Origin: an uncultured Prochlorococcus sp.
Lineage (GTDB): Bacteria > Cyanobacteriota > Cyanobacteriia > PCC-6307 > Cyanobiaceae
Reading direction: 5' to 3'
Assembly: GCA_902564235.1 (NCBI GenBank)
Contig: CACFAG010000011.1
Coordinates: forward strand, 1-33,665
DNA: 33,665 nucleotides
Shown here: positions 1-7,542 of the stretch, in pieces
Position numbering within the stretch: the stretch's first letter is position 1
Layout of the letters: every line of letters starts with the position of its first letter
Position numbers and translations under genes: made by a program
The notes under the pieces: generated by a model
What the model was told of the DNA's origin: nothing
What the model saw: only the letters and a program-made list of their open reading frames with translations
Databases searched by the model: none

Positions 1-29
1 TTCGCTTTCGACCACTCAGCCACCTCTCC
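1..29 (-). tRNA. tRNA-Ser, 5' part only
   Basis: Read on the minus strand, the first bases of the window give the 5' end of a serine tRNA: acceptor strand GGAGAGG, then TGGCTGAGTGGTCGAAAGCG, the D-arm typical of bacterial tRNA-Ser. The anticodon, long variable arm and T-arm lie beyond the window edge, so the isoacceptor cannot be named. The exact 5' base could be position 29 or 30. Confidence 0.85.
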
Positions 30-90
30 CATCTTTATAAGTATGCACTTAATGAAGAGAAAATTATGAACTATAAAATTATCTTAATTT

Positions 91-1113
91 TTAATTCCAC
101 CCTGCATCTTTCATCAATTTAATAGCTAGAGAATTTTTTTCTCCAAGGTCTTCTACAGTTACACTATCAGGCGTAAACTCTCCAAAGTTCTTTACTATTT
201 CATTCTGATTAACTTCCTTCAAAGGGTGTTCAAATGTTGGAGCAGCTAAACCCTTACTTCCCTTCGGAGATGCTAAGAATTCAAGTAGCTGAATAGCTTC
301 ATTTTTATTCGTTGCATATTTTGCTACACCACCTGCACTAATATTTACGTGTGCAGGATTAGGAATAAGGACCTTTGTTTTTTTCGCATACAAAGCATCT
401 CTTCGTCCATTAACTCCCGCTAACATTCTGGCGACGTAATAATGATTAACAATTCCTACTCCACATTTTTTCTTAGAAACTGCTCTAATTATTGAAATAT
501 CTCCTGAGTAGAATGGTTGAGTAACGTTTGAAATCATTCCGCTTAGCCAAGCTTTAGTTTCTGATTCACCTTTTTGAATTATTTGATTGGCAACTAAAGA
601 TTGATTATATGGACTTTTTCTATTTCTTAAACATACTTTACCTTTTAAGGATGGATCAGCTAAATCTATATAGTCATTAAGTGTATTTATATTTACAACT
701 TTTGGATTGGCCACCATAACTCTTACTCTTCTTGTTAATGCATACCATTCCTTTTTTGGATCTTTTAATCCATCAGGGACATCATTTTCCAAATCAGAAG
801 ATTCTATTGGTTGAAGTAATCCAGCTTTAGATGCATTTGTAATTCTTGCAGCATCCACAAGCAATATTAAATCTGCTTGAGAATTCTTCCCTTCTCTTTT
901 CAATCTTTCAATTAAGGATATTCCTGACGCTTCTATTAGCCTGACTTTAATTCCTGTTTCTTCTGCAAATTTTTTATAAACATTTCTATCCGTATTATAA
1001 TGCCTACCCGAATAAACTTTGACTTCTTTATCTGTTGAATTAACTGGAATATTTACATTCAGTAGAAATGTACATGATAGTGCTGTGTAAAGTAGTTTTT
1101 TGAGTTTTTGCAC
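91..1113 (-). CDS. futA: Ferric iron ABC transporter substrate-binding protein (FutA/IdiA type)
   Basis: A 340-residue periplasmic Fe(III)-binding protein that delivers iron to an inner-membrane ABC importer. Residues 1-26 form a signal peptide (basic start, then a hydrophobic stretch). The mature protein opens with the VYSGRHYN block of this family, and its tyrosines fit the known FutA iron ligand set: His38/Tyr39, Tyr169 and the Tyr225-Tyr226 pair. The start codon is GTG. The gene diverges from the PiuC-type dioxygenase over about 100 bp, which suggests shared iron-responsive control. No permease or ATPase gene is adjacent, so the rest of the transporter must lie elsewhere. In cyanobacteria these proteins (FutA, IdiA) are iron-starvation induced. 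Family assignment is firm; FutA1-like versus FutA2-like cannot be decided. Confidence 0.93.
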   Translation of the reverse strand: MQKLKKLLYTALSCTFLLNVNIPVNSTDKEVKVYSGRHYNTDRNVYKKFAEETGIKVRLIEASGISLIERLKREGKNSQADLILLVDAARITNASKAGLLQPIESSDLENDVPDGLKDPKKEWYALTRRVRVMVANPKVVNINTLNDYIDLADPSLKGKVCLRNRKSPYNQSLVANQIIQKGESETKAWLSGMISNVTQPFYSGDISIIRAVSKKKCGVGIVNHYYVARMLAGVNGRRDALYAKKTKVLIPNPAHVNISAGGVAKYATNKNEAIQLLEFLASPKGSKGLAAPTFEHPLKEVNQNEIVKNFGEFTPDSVTVEDLGEKNSLAIKLMKDAGWN

Positions 1114-1215
1114 TTTTTCAAATTAGTATCTATGGTTACTTTATATCCAACTACATAACAAGGCCTCTTAAAGAAATTTTCTATACATAACTTTGTATCA
1201 TTTTTAATATCAGAA

Positions 1216-1881
1216 ATGAATTATTTAACTCAACAACTACTAAAGTCTGAAGAATTAGAAATTTTGATAACAAATCTAGATAAAGAAAAATTATTTTGGG
1301 AGGATGGGAAGCAGACCGCTGGAAAACATGCGGCCAAATTGAAAAATAATTTACAACTAAAAAGAGATTCAGATTTATCAAAAAAGTTTTCTAGATTAAT
1401 TACAAAAAAGATACTTAGTAATGAACTAATCAAAAGCTTCGCTATACCCAAAAGGGTTCATGGAACAATCTTTACAAAATCTACAAAAGGTATGAAATAT
1501 GGCCGTCATATTGATAATGCTTACATGTCCTCTGGGAGGGCAGACTTATCTTTTACAATTTTTCTAAGCAGTGAAGATAAGTATGAGGGTGGCGCATTAT
1601 CAATTGTGAATTTGAACTCGGAGAAAAAGTTTAAATTGAGTGCAGGGGAAATAATAATCTATCCAAGTACATATTTACATTCAGTTGAAGAGGTTCTTGA
1701 TGGCGAAAGATTAGTATTTATAGGTTGGATTGAAAGCTATGTAAAAAGCATTGAGGAAAGAGAATATTTATTTGATCTAGATGCTGCGGCAAGATCATTA
1801 CTAGCTAAGTATGGAAGATCAAACGAAGTTGATCTAATTTTTAAATCTTATTCGAATCTACTTAGAAGATTAGGCAGTTGA
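1216..1881 (+). CDS. piuC: PiuC/YbiX-type Fe(II)/2-oxoglutarate dioxygenase (PKHD-type hydroxylase)
   Basis: A 221-residue member of the PiuC/YbiX hydroxylase family. The double-stranded beta-helix iron site is visible: His98-x-Asp100 (GRHIDNAYM) and distal His155, followed by Arg165, which would bind the 2-oxoglutarate carboxylate. The N-terminal pattern, ending in an AGKHAAKLKNN block, is the family's start, which supports the ATG at 1216. Family members are commonly linked to TonB-dependent or other iron uptake genes; here the gene diverges from futA. The substrate is unknown for the family in cyanobacteria. Length matches the usual 225 or so residues. Confidence 0.9.
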   Translation: MNYLTQQLLKSEELEILITNLDKEKLFWEDGKQTAGKHAAKLKNNLQLKRDSDLSKKFSRLITKKILSNELIKSFAIPKRVHGTIFTKSTKGMKYGRHIDNAYMSSGRADLSFTIFLSSEDKYEGGALSIVNLNSEKKFKLSAGEIIIYPSTYLHSVEEVLDGERLVFIGWIESYVKSIEEREYLFDLDAAARSLLAKYGRSNEVDLIFKSYSNLLRRLGS

Positions 1882-1955
1882 TATAGAATCATTTTATACA
1901 TCAGATAGAAAGTTTTTTTTTAAAGAACTAAAATAAAAAAGATTATTAAAATATA

Positions 1956-2195
1956 ATGAAGAATAAAAATTCTATTGCTATTTTTCTTGCTGCTACAAGT
2001 GCTTTGGCAGTAACAACATCCAAAGATTTCTCATTGAAAGCAGGGGAAAATGATTTAGGCGGTTTGAAGGAATGGAACACAGACATGCCAATAGAAGCTG
2101 ATTTTATACTCGATGATGAGGCTCAGAAATTAGCTGATGAAGCAAAAAATTCCAATTTGTGTATTCCAATAGGTGAAGGGGAAAATTGTTGGTAA
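1956..2195 (+). CDS. Small secreted protein of unknown function
   Basis: A 79-residue protein I do not recognise. A basic start (MKNKN) and a hydrophobic, Ala-rich segment to about residue 20 look like a signal peptide. The rest is acidic and ends in a short segment with two cysteines (NLCIPIGEGENCW) that could form a disulfide in the periplasm. It lies 74 bp behind piuC on the same strand and ends just before a bidirectional terminator shared with the convergent porin gene. Its place beside iron genes makes an iron-related envelope role possible, but that is inference only. Confidence 0.7.
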   Translation: MKNKNSIAIFLAATSALAVTTSKDFSLKAGENDLGGLKEWNTDMPIEADFILDDEAQKLADEAKNSNLCIPIGEGENCW

Positions 2196-2241
2196 AAAAA
2201 AAAGCCCCAATACAATGAGACTTTTTTTTATTAAAAATAAG

Positions 2242-2264
2242 AAACCCCTCTTTTTGAGGGGTTT
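2242..2264. terminator. Bidirectional Rho-independent terminator
   Basis: A perfect 9-bp stem, AAACCCCTC paired with GAGGGGTTT around a TTTTT loop, is flanked by T-rich sequence in both directions. It sits between the small secreted protein gene (plus) and the porin gene (minus), whose 3' ends face each other, and it is probably used by both. Confidence 0.85.
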
Positions 2265-2272
2265 TCTTATAT

Positions 2273-3589
2273 TTAGAACTTAAATACTGTGGTAAGCATT
2301 GCTCCAAAGATATCTTGGTCAGTTGAGGACTCAACATCAGTTCCTCCCCATATACCAGGAGTAATAGTAATTGAATCGTTAGGCTTGAATGAATAATATG
2401 CTTCCCAAAGGAAAGGGTCAACTTCACTCAAAGTTCCAGTAGTAACTTGTGTTGCCTTAACAGGTTGTCCGAGAGCAAACCCTATCCTATCGTCAGCTTG
2501 GATAATATCCTGCCAACCTAGTCCAACAAAATATCCAGAACCTTCTGAAACATTTAGAGGATGATTATCAAAATTAATTAAATCATAACCAAGTGATATT
2601 TCAGGCACAGCAACACCTGAATCTTCTGGTCTCCAGTAAGCTCTTAATGCATATGCATCAGCATTAGCATCTGAACCCAGTTTGGTAGAGTCACCAACAT
2701 TACCATGAATAAGTTCTGTTGAATAATACTCATGAGCATCCCATCCAGCATGTTGCTTAGAGTAAGTTACAGAAGCATGATACTGAGGCTTTGTAAAAGC
2801 AATCATAGTATCGATTTTACTCTTATCACCATCAGTTAAGATTCCAGAAGATGTTTTACTACCTTTACCGACGTAATTAGTGCTCATTGCTAAGCCACTA
2901 TCACCAAAATCATACTTAATTCCGGCACCACCATCAGTACTAGCGCCGAATACGGCACCATTGCCGCCAAGTTTAAATGCTTTTAAGACGCCTGGCTTAT
3001 AAATCGAAGGAGTTGCCGCCATCATATAATAGTTCTCTATTTCAGGGCCAACCCAAACAGTAGTGTTATCTCCAAGTGGGAATGTGTACCATAATTTATC
3101 AAGTTTTAAGTCGCTGCCAGTATTCTTTGCTTCAATATGGTAATTACCTGGTTTTTTGGTAAAGTTAGAACCCCAATCACCAGCAGATAATCTTACATAA
3201 AGATTGTCATCACCAGTAAAACTTGTATTCAAGTTCATCTTGTGTACATAAGCAAAAGAAAGAGCTTCTGAGCCGCCGATTGTATCTCCGCCATCAACGC
3301 CACCTACTGCGAAGACAGCTTTTCCATCCATAGTTGTAGTAGATGAAAAAGATCCAGCTTCAAAATTATTTTGTCTTGCTTCAATACCATCAACCCGATC
3401 ATTTAGGGTTGTGACATCTTCACTAATATTATTAGCGAATGTATTGCTATCAAATTTTTTAACTTTGGATGAGTTACGACGGTAACTATCAAGTTCTTCA
3501 ACATTGACAGCTTCAGTAGCTTGCACTGCAATTGGGGTTAATAAACCCAAAGCAGAACCAGCAACCAAAAGTTTTTGGAAGAGTTTCAT
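2273..3589 (-). CDS. som: Som-type outer-membrane porin
   Basis: A 438-residue outer-membrane beta-barrel of the cyanobacterial Som/OprB-like family, allowing diffusion of small solutes through the outer membrane. It has a signal peptide of about 24 residues ending in AVQA, a short coiled-coil-like linker (DRVDGIEARQNNFEAG, about residues 64-80), then alternating beta-strand sequence, with a terminal phenylalanine (TTVFKF) as expected for Bam-dependent assembly. The SLH domain found before the barrel in larger cyanobacterial Som proteins is absent or much reduced. The ATG has a clear AGG Shine-Dalgarno 6 nt upstream, inside a GTGTGAGG sequence complementary to the small RNA Yfr1. A hairpin-like dyad lies just upstream. 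The gene ends at a strong bidirectional terminator. Confidence 0.88.
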   Translation of the reverse strand: MKLFQKLLVAGSALGLLTPIAVQATEAVNVEELDSYRRNSSKVKKFDSNTFANNISEDVTTLNDRVDGIEARQNNFEAGSFSSTTTMDGKAVFAVGGVDGGDTIGGSEALSFAYVHKMNLNTSFTGDDNLYVRLSAGDWGSNFTKKPGNYHIEAKNTGSDLKLDKLWYTFPLGDNTTVWVGPEIENYYMMAATPSIYKPGVLKAFKLGGNGAVFGASTDGGAGIKYDFGDSGLAMSTNYVGKGSKTSSGILTDGDKSKIDTMIAFTKPQYHASVTYSKQHAGWDAHEYYSTELIHGNVGDSTKLGSDANADAYALRAYWRPEDSGVAVPEISLGYDLINFDNHPLNVSEGSGYFVGLGWQDIIQADDRIGFALGQPVKATQVTTGTLSEVDPFLWEAYYSFKPNDSITITPGIWGGTDVESSTDQDIFGAMLTTVFKF

Positions 3590-3593
3590 TTTA

Positions 3594-3601
3594 CCTCACA
3601 C
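3594..3601 (-). promoter_or_regulatory. Candidate Yfr1 small-RNA binding site over the porin Shine-Dalgarno
   Basis: The porin mRNA reads GTGTGAGG from 5 to 12 nt before its ATG. This is the exact complement of CCUCACAC, part of the ultraconserved unpaired core ACUCCUCACAC of the cyanobacterial sRNA Yfr1. The AGG in the site is also the only good ribosome-binding signal, so pairing should block translation. Yfr1 is known to act on porin mRNAs in Prochlorococcus MED4; that this site works here is inference. The yfr1 gene itself is not in the window. Confidence 0.65.
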
Positions 3602-3606
3602 TTAAA

Positions 3607-3626
3607 ATGGCCACAAAAGTGGTCAT
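3607..3626. promoter_or_regulatory. Dyad in the porin 5' leader
   Basis: ATGGCCAC and GTGGTCAT flank an AAAA spacer, forming an eight-position inverted repeat 18-37 nt upstream of the porin start. As RNA from the minus strand it folds with one A-C mismatch inside the stem. It could be an mRNA hairpin next to the Yfr1 site or a protein operator; the sequence does not decide. Confidence 0.45.
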
Positions 3627-3719
3627 ACAAATTGTATCGAAGGCAACTTTTTAAGGTAGGAATATTAGATCCATTTTCATGTAACAAATTTTACAAAGCT
3701 TTTCCCTTCACAAAATTTT

Positions 3720-4589
3720 TTATTTTTTTAATAAGGGAAAATTTAAATTTTTTCTCTCTTCCATCCAAGATGATGCAACTTCTCTAGCTAATTTTCGAAT
3801 CTTTTCAATATATTGAGCACGATCTGTGACTGAAATAACGCCCCTCGCATCAAGAAGATTGAATGTATGACTACATTTCAGAACAAAATCAAGGGCAGGA
3901 TAAGTTAATTTCTTTTCGATTAAGCTATTTGCCTCAGCTTGGTAAATTTCAAACAATTTTCTGAGATTATCAGCACTAGATTCAGTGAAATTATAAGAGC
4001 ATTGACTTTTTTCAAATTGAAGCCAAATATCGCTATATTTCAAATCTTTATTCCAATTTAAGTCCCAGATACTTTCCTTATCCTGCAAAAACATTGCAAT
4101 CCTTTCTAATCCATAAGTGATTTCAATTGGGATTGGATTACAATCTATACCCCCGCATTGTTGGAAATAAGTAAATTGAGTAACTTCCATTCCGTCTAAC
4201 CAAACTTCCCAACCTACACCCCAGGCTCCAAGTGTTGGAGACTCCCAATTATCTTCCACGAATCTTATATCATGATTTCTGGGATTAATCCCAAGAGATT
4301 CTAAAGATGTCAAATATTTTTCCTGTATACCCTCTGGAGATGGTTTAATAATTACTTGATATTGAAAGTAATGTTGCGCCCTATTTGGATTGTCGCCAAA
4401 ACGTCCGTCTGTAGGCCTTCTACATGGCTCAACGTATGCAACAGACCAAGGTTCCGGTCCAATGGCCCTCAAAAAAGTATGAGGATTCATTGTACCAGCG
4501 CCCTTCTCGGTGTCGTAAGGCTGCATAAGCAAACAACCTTCTTCTGACCAAAAGTTATTTAGATTTTTAATTATATCCTGAAAAAACAT
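3720..4589 (-). CDS. glyQ: Glycyl-tRNA synthetase alpha subunit
   Basis: A 289-residue alpha chain of the bacterial alpha2-beta2 glycyl-tRNA synthetase, which activates glycine and carries the class II catalytic core. Hallmark segments are all present: [19 protein letters not shown] near the start, [16 protein letters not shown] (about residues 56-71), [10 protein letters not shown], and [20 protein letters not shown]. Length is normal. The beta-subunit gene glyS is not adjacent, as is usual in cyanobacteria, where the two are unlinked. The porin gene follows 130 bp downstream on the same strand. Confidence 0.97.
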   Translation of the reverse strand: MFFQDIIKNLNNFWSEEGCLLMQPYDTEKGAGTMNPHTFLRAIGPEPWSVAYVEPCRRPTDGRFGDNPNRAQHYFQYQVIIKPSPEGIQEKYLTSLESLGINPRNHDIRFVEDNWESPTLGAWGVGWEVWLDGMEVTQFTYFQQCGGIDCNPIPIEITYGLERIAMFLQDKESIWDLNWNKDLKYSDIWLQFEKSQCSYNFTESSADNLRKLFEIYQAEANSLIEKKLTYPALDFVLKCSHTFNLLDARGVISVTDRAQYIEKIRKLAREVASSWMEERKNLNFPLLKK

Positions 4590-4740
4590 TAAATTAAAAT
4601 AGTGGGAAAATTTAGATCAATGCCAGTAGACATGATAACAAAGCGTTAAAGTAGAGAATTTTAAAGCCAAGTTCTCAAAAATATCATCCGATAAAAAGCT
4701 GTCATCCAATTAGGTCCTTTATAAAAAAATGAGGTATTAA

Positions 4741-5127
4741 TTATGTAAAAAAGTCTAATGGAAATGGTCCAAAAGTATTAGATTCTCTAGCATCTTCGTC
4801 ATACTGGCACGTTATTAAAATTCCTTCTCCAAGACCATTTTCAGATCGCACAAAAACATTCCCAGTTTTTTGATTAGCTTTTAAAAAAACACCTCCATCA
4901 GCATGTAGGGAACTTAAATCCCCAAATTTAAATGAGGGATATTTCTTAGAAATTGATTTTAATGCCTCAATAGCTTTATTATCACTAGATGCCATTATTC
5001 CTACTGTAATCCAATCGGTATTAAAAATATTTAATTTTAATTCCTCTAAAAGTTTTTTTTCTTGAATATCACTTAATTGAGGTGCAGTTCTAAAATTATT
5101 TAAATCGACTAGTTTATTTATTTCCAT
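4741..5127 (-). CDS. DUF1824 family cyanobacterial protein
   Basis: A 128-residue soluble protein resembling the cyanobacteria-specific DUF1824 family: an N-terminal helical part (LNNFRTAPQLSDIQEKKLL), a central segment, then the C-terminal strands VFLKANQKTGNVFVRS and GEGILITCQYDEDARESNTFGPFPLDFF that I associate with the family. No catalytic motif or membrane segment is visible and the function is unknown. It follows the tautomerase-like gene by 25 bp on the same strand, so the two and the upstream small gene probably share a transcript. Confidence 0.75.
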   Translation of the reverse strand: MEINKLVDLNNFRTAPQLSDIQEKKLLEELKLNIFNTDWITVGIMASSDNKAIEALKSISKKYPSFKFGDLSSLHADGGVFLKANQKTGNVFVRSENGLGEGILITCQYDEDARESNTFGPFPLDFFT

Positions 5128-5152
5128 TTGATTTATTCCTTAAAAAACTTTC

Positions 5153-5485
5153 TTAACTAAAAGTTCTTCCATTCCAAGCCCACAATGAAGCGGACACATC
5201 CTCAAAAGAAATATAAATCCTATCTATAGGAATTCCCATTTTCTCATTAACAAAATCGGATATTGGCTTAGCCATTTCTGAGGGATTTAAAGAACCTATT
5301 GACTTAATTTCTAAGAAGCAAGAAGGTGACTCACCATCAAAATACATTTGACATTTATCATTTATCTTAGCCATTACAAATCGTTTAGATTTATTGGTCA
5401 AAGATGAAACTAAAATCGCAATTTCTTCGAGTAATTTTTCTTTATCATTTACTTTTGATGAAGTCGAAACATTAATATAAGGCAT
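5153..5485 (-). CDS. MIF-like / phenylpyruvate tautomerase-family protein
   Basis: A 110-residue protein of the macrophage migration inhibitory factor (tautomerase) superfamily. It begins Met-Pro-Tyr-Ile-Asn-Val, so cleavage of Met would expose the catalytic N-terminal proline. The family beta-alpha-beta pattern follows: a helix at about 14-31, CFLEIKSIGSLNP around 60-72, a second helix (SEMAKPISDFVNEKMGIP), and DRIYISFEDVSASLWAWNGRTF at the C-terminus, which matches MIF. Pro2 and the length (about 115 is usual) support an active tautomerase, but the physiological substrate in cyanobacteria is unknown. Its start lies 2 bp after the stop of the preceding small ORF, implying co-transcription. 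Confidence 0.85.
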   Translation of the reverse strand: MPYINVSTSSKVNDKEKLLEEIAILVSSLTNKSKRFVMAKINDKCQMYFDGESPSCFLEIKSIGSLNPSEMAKPISDFVNEKMGIPIDRIYISFEDVSASLWAWNGRTFS

Positions 5486-5487
5486 CT

Positions 5488-5661
5488 CTATGCAGCAAAA
5501 TAATCTTTTTTAGAAGAGTTTTTTAGATAAACAGTTTTATTTTTTGAATTTCTTTTTGATGAAAGATACGCTATATCATATGAACTTATTCCGTTTTTAT
5601 AGGGATTGAAAAGAGCATTTTGAGACCTGTTTTTTTTGCTCCTTTTAAACTCAATCATCAT
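5488..5661 (-). CDS. Small basic protein, 57 codons, unknown function
   Basis: An open frame of 57 codons starting ATG-ATG (5661 or 5658) that encodes a lysine- and serine-rich basic peptide (MMIEFKRSKKNRSQNALFN to SSKKDYFAA). Support for a real gene: its stop is only 2 bp from the tautomerase start, it fills an otherwise empty 260-bp gap, and it faces away from the methyltransferase gene. There is no membrane segment or known motif. The positive charge would suit nucleic-acid or ribosome contact, but this is speculation. Confidence 0.5.
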   Translation of the reverse strand: MMIEFKRSKKNRSQNALFNPYKNGISSYDIAYLSSKRNSKNKTVYLKNSSKKDYFAA

Positions 5662-5747
5662 TAATTAAATCATTAATTAATAATTTAACTTTTTTTGTAT
5701 GGATGTCTAGTTTTTTTGAGAATTTTTAATTTAATAAATGAAATTTA

Positions 5748-6452
5748 ATGTCTAATACACAATTAGAATTTCTATTTACTAAATTTGATACAAATATATT
5801 AAATGTACTTATCTTGGAAGTTTTAAGTAACTATCAAAGGAAAAAGCTTGATGAAAGTAATGACGAGGAATTTTATTCTGATCCAAAATTTGTTTATCAT
5901 CTAGATGCAAACTTCAGGCAAAATCTATCAAATTTATATCAAAGAGAAATTGATAATAATTCAATTGTCCTTGATTTAATGTCCAGTTGGGATAGTTATT
6001 TACCTAAAGAGAAAAAATATAAAAAAGTTATTGGGCATGGTTTAAACAAACAAGAACTTGAGAGAAACAAAATTTTTGATTCTTATTGGATACAAAATTT
6101 TAATTTAAGTCAACAAATTCCTCTAGATAAAGAAAGCATTAATTGTTGCTTGATGGTAGCCGCATGGCAATATTTGCAATATCCAGAGAATTTAACCAAA
6201 GAAATTGCAAGGATATTAAGTAGTGATGGTAAAATTATTATTGCTTTTTCAAACAGAGCATTTTGGCATAAAGCTCCTAAAATATGGACTTCATCTACTG
6301 AAGAAGAAAGGATAAAATATGTAAGAAAAGTATTAATCTCGAATGGATTTAATGAGCCAAAAATTATAAAAAAGTTCAATAATCCAACAGTTAATATTTT
6401 TAATTTTTTAAATAAAGACCCATTTTATTGTTTAATCGCAACTAAAGAATAA
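5748..6452 (+). CDS. SAM-dependent methyltransferase-like protein
   Basis: A 234-residue protein with the class I methyltransferase (type 11) layout. Motif I is degenerate: IVLDLMSSWDSYLP (about residues 73-86) in place of the usual glycine-rich loop. It is followed by the acidic-strand region (VIGHGLNKQEL), a motif similar to IPLDKESINCCLMVAAWQYL, and ARILSSDGKIIIAFSNRAFW. The order fits a SAM fold. The substrate is unknown; the pattern occurs in conserved cyanobacterial methyltransferase-like proteins. The Gly-poor motif I leaves open whether it still binds SAM. The ATG a few bases upstream is out of frame and closes at once, supporting the start at 5748. Confidence 0.75.
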   Translation: MSNTQLEFLFTKFDTNILNVLILEVLSNYQRKKLDESNDEEFYSDPKFVYHLDANFRQNLSNLYQREIDNNSIVLDLMSSWDSYLPKEKKYKKVIGHGLNKQELERNKIFDSYWIQNFNLSQQIPLDKESINCCLMVAAWQYLQYPENLTKEIARILSSDGKIIIAFSNRAFWHKAPKIWTSSTEEERIKYVRKVLISNGFNEPKIIKKFNNPTVNIFNFLNKDPFYCLIATKE

Positions 6453-6560
6453 ACGATTAATTGTATTCCAATATACAAAGAATTCTATAAAGGCTAGAAA
6501 ACATAATTCATAGCCATACTTCTAAATTTTTACTAATATTGGGTAGTTAAAATTAATCAT

Positions 6561-6806
6561 ATGGGATCTAAAAGAGAAAAATATCCTGAAAAATGTCCTT
6601 GGGATCTTGGACCAAATCAACATTTAGCCAAAGAAGAGAATTGGACTTTAAGATTAGGAGAATCAAATGTATGTTTTAGCAAAAATAAATTAGATAAAAA
6701 TTATTTTCATGTAATTAGCAATGAAAATGAAGAACAAATTTTAGCTTTTAGAGCCAGACTCCTATATCAAAAACTACTTGATAAAGGTTTTAGACTAGTT
6801 GAATAA
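6561..6806 (+). CDS. Conserved small cyanobacterial protein, function unknown
   Basis: An 81-residue soluble protein with a tryptophan/proline-rich start (KYPEKCPWDLGPNQHLA) and a C-terminal helix (EEQILAFRARLLYQKLLDKGF). No membrane segment or known catalytic motif. It stands alone, 108 bp after the methyltransferase, and converges with the DUF3386 gene, whose stop is 5 bp away. Codon use and compact shape look like a real gene. I do not recognise the family. Confidence 0.7.
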   Translation: MGSKREKYPEKCPWDLGPNQHLAKEENWTLRLGESNVCFSKNKLDKNYFHVISNENEEQILAFRARLLYQKLLDKGFRLVE

Positions 6807-6811
6807 AAAGC

Positions 6812-7465
6812 CTAATTTAATAAACACAGCTCATCAAAGACAAATTTTTGTATCTCTTCTTCTTGTTTTTGGTTAAAGTATTTTATTGTTCTCGAACTTA
6901 ATATCCAATAGTCCTCTTTACCTATATTTATAAATTCATCCTCGTATTCCAATTTTTGAGAAATTGCATCAAGTGTATTTGGATCTATTCTTTGACTAGT
7001 ATATTTTTTACTGAGGAAACCTATTCCTGTATCAAAGAAATCTTCAACAAAAATTTCAATTATATTTCCATGAATTTTTCTATAGACCATATTGATACAA
7101 CTATTTTTAACTCTATATTTATCACCTTGATTCTTACCAGAAACATTCATTTCAATACCACTTTCAGAATTTTTGAATAAATTAAAATTATTTTCTGAGT
7201 GCACTGATGCAAATTCTCTCTTTACCCTATGTATACATACTTCAAATAACTGAGAGGCAATACTTTTAACAACGTTCTCATCTTCTATTTTTTGAATATT
7301 TGGTTTAAAGTCTTTACCTAATACAAAGTTACCTTTATAAATATCATTATTATTCAAAAAAGTACATTTACCTTGGTAACCATTAAAATTATTCCTCCAA
7401 GTGTAACGACTTTCATACGCCTTTCTAAAAATCTCCTTACAGTTAATTTCTTTTAGATTATCCAT
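6812..7465 (-). CDS. DUF3386 family cyanobacterial protein
   Basis: A 217-residue protein matching the pattern of the cyanobacterial/plastid DUF3386 family: FRKAYESRYTWRNNFNGYQG near the start, an IHRVKREF segment (about 98-105), then GDKYRVKNSCINMVYRKIHG and a C-terminal YEDEFINIGKEDYWILSSR. Function is unknown in the family; it is soluble with no signal peptide. It lies just downstream of the pcb terminator on the same strand, so it likely has its own promoter in the short gap at 7466-7502. Confidence 0.8.
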   Translation of the reverse strand: MDNLKEINCKEIFRKAYESRYTWRNNFNGYQGKCTFLNNNDIYKGNFVLGKDFKPNIQKIEDENVVKSIASQLFEVCIHRVKREFASVHSENNFNLFKNSESGIEMNVSGKNQGDKYRVKNSCINMVYRKIHGNIIEIFVEDFFDTGIGFLSKKYTSQRIDPNTLDAISQKLEYEDEFINIGKEDYWILSSRTIKYFNQKQEEEIQKFVFDELCLLN

Positions 7466-7502
7466 TAATTTTTTGAATCAGTGGAGTAATTCTACATAAA
7501 AA

Positions 7503-7525
7503 AACCTCCCCATTAAGAGGAGATT
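7503..7525 (-). terminator. Rho-independent terminator of the pcb gene
   Basis: On the minus strand AATCTCC pairs with GGAGGTT (one G-T pair) and is followed by a run of seven T. It begins 17 bp downstream of the pcb stop codon and ends the isiB-pcb transcript before DUF3386. Confidence 0.75.
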
Positions 7526-7542
7526 TTTTTTATTAGATTAAA

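Noticed and set aside
3575-3787. 70-codon plus-strand frame across the porin leader
   Set aside because: It lies antisense to the porin leader and the end of glyQ, has no recognisable features, and the region is explained by the leader elements.
5661-5680. Two TTAATTAA palindromes separated by 4 bp
   Set aside because: Such A/T palindromes are expected by chance in DNA this AT-rich, and no regulator is known to use them.
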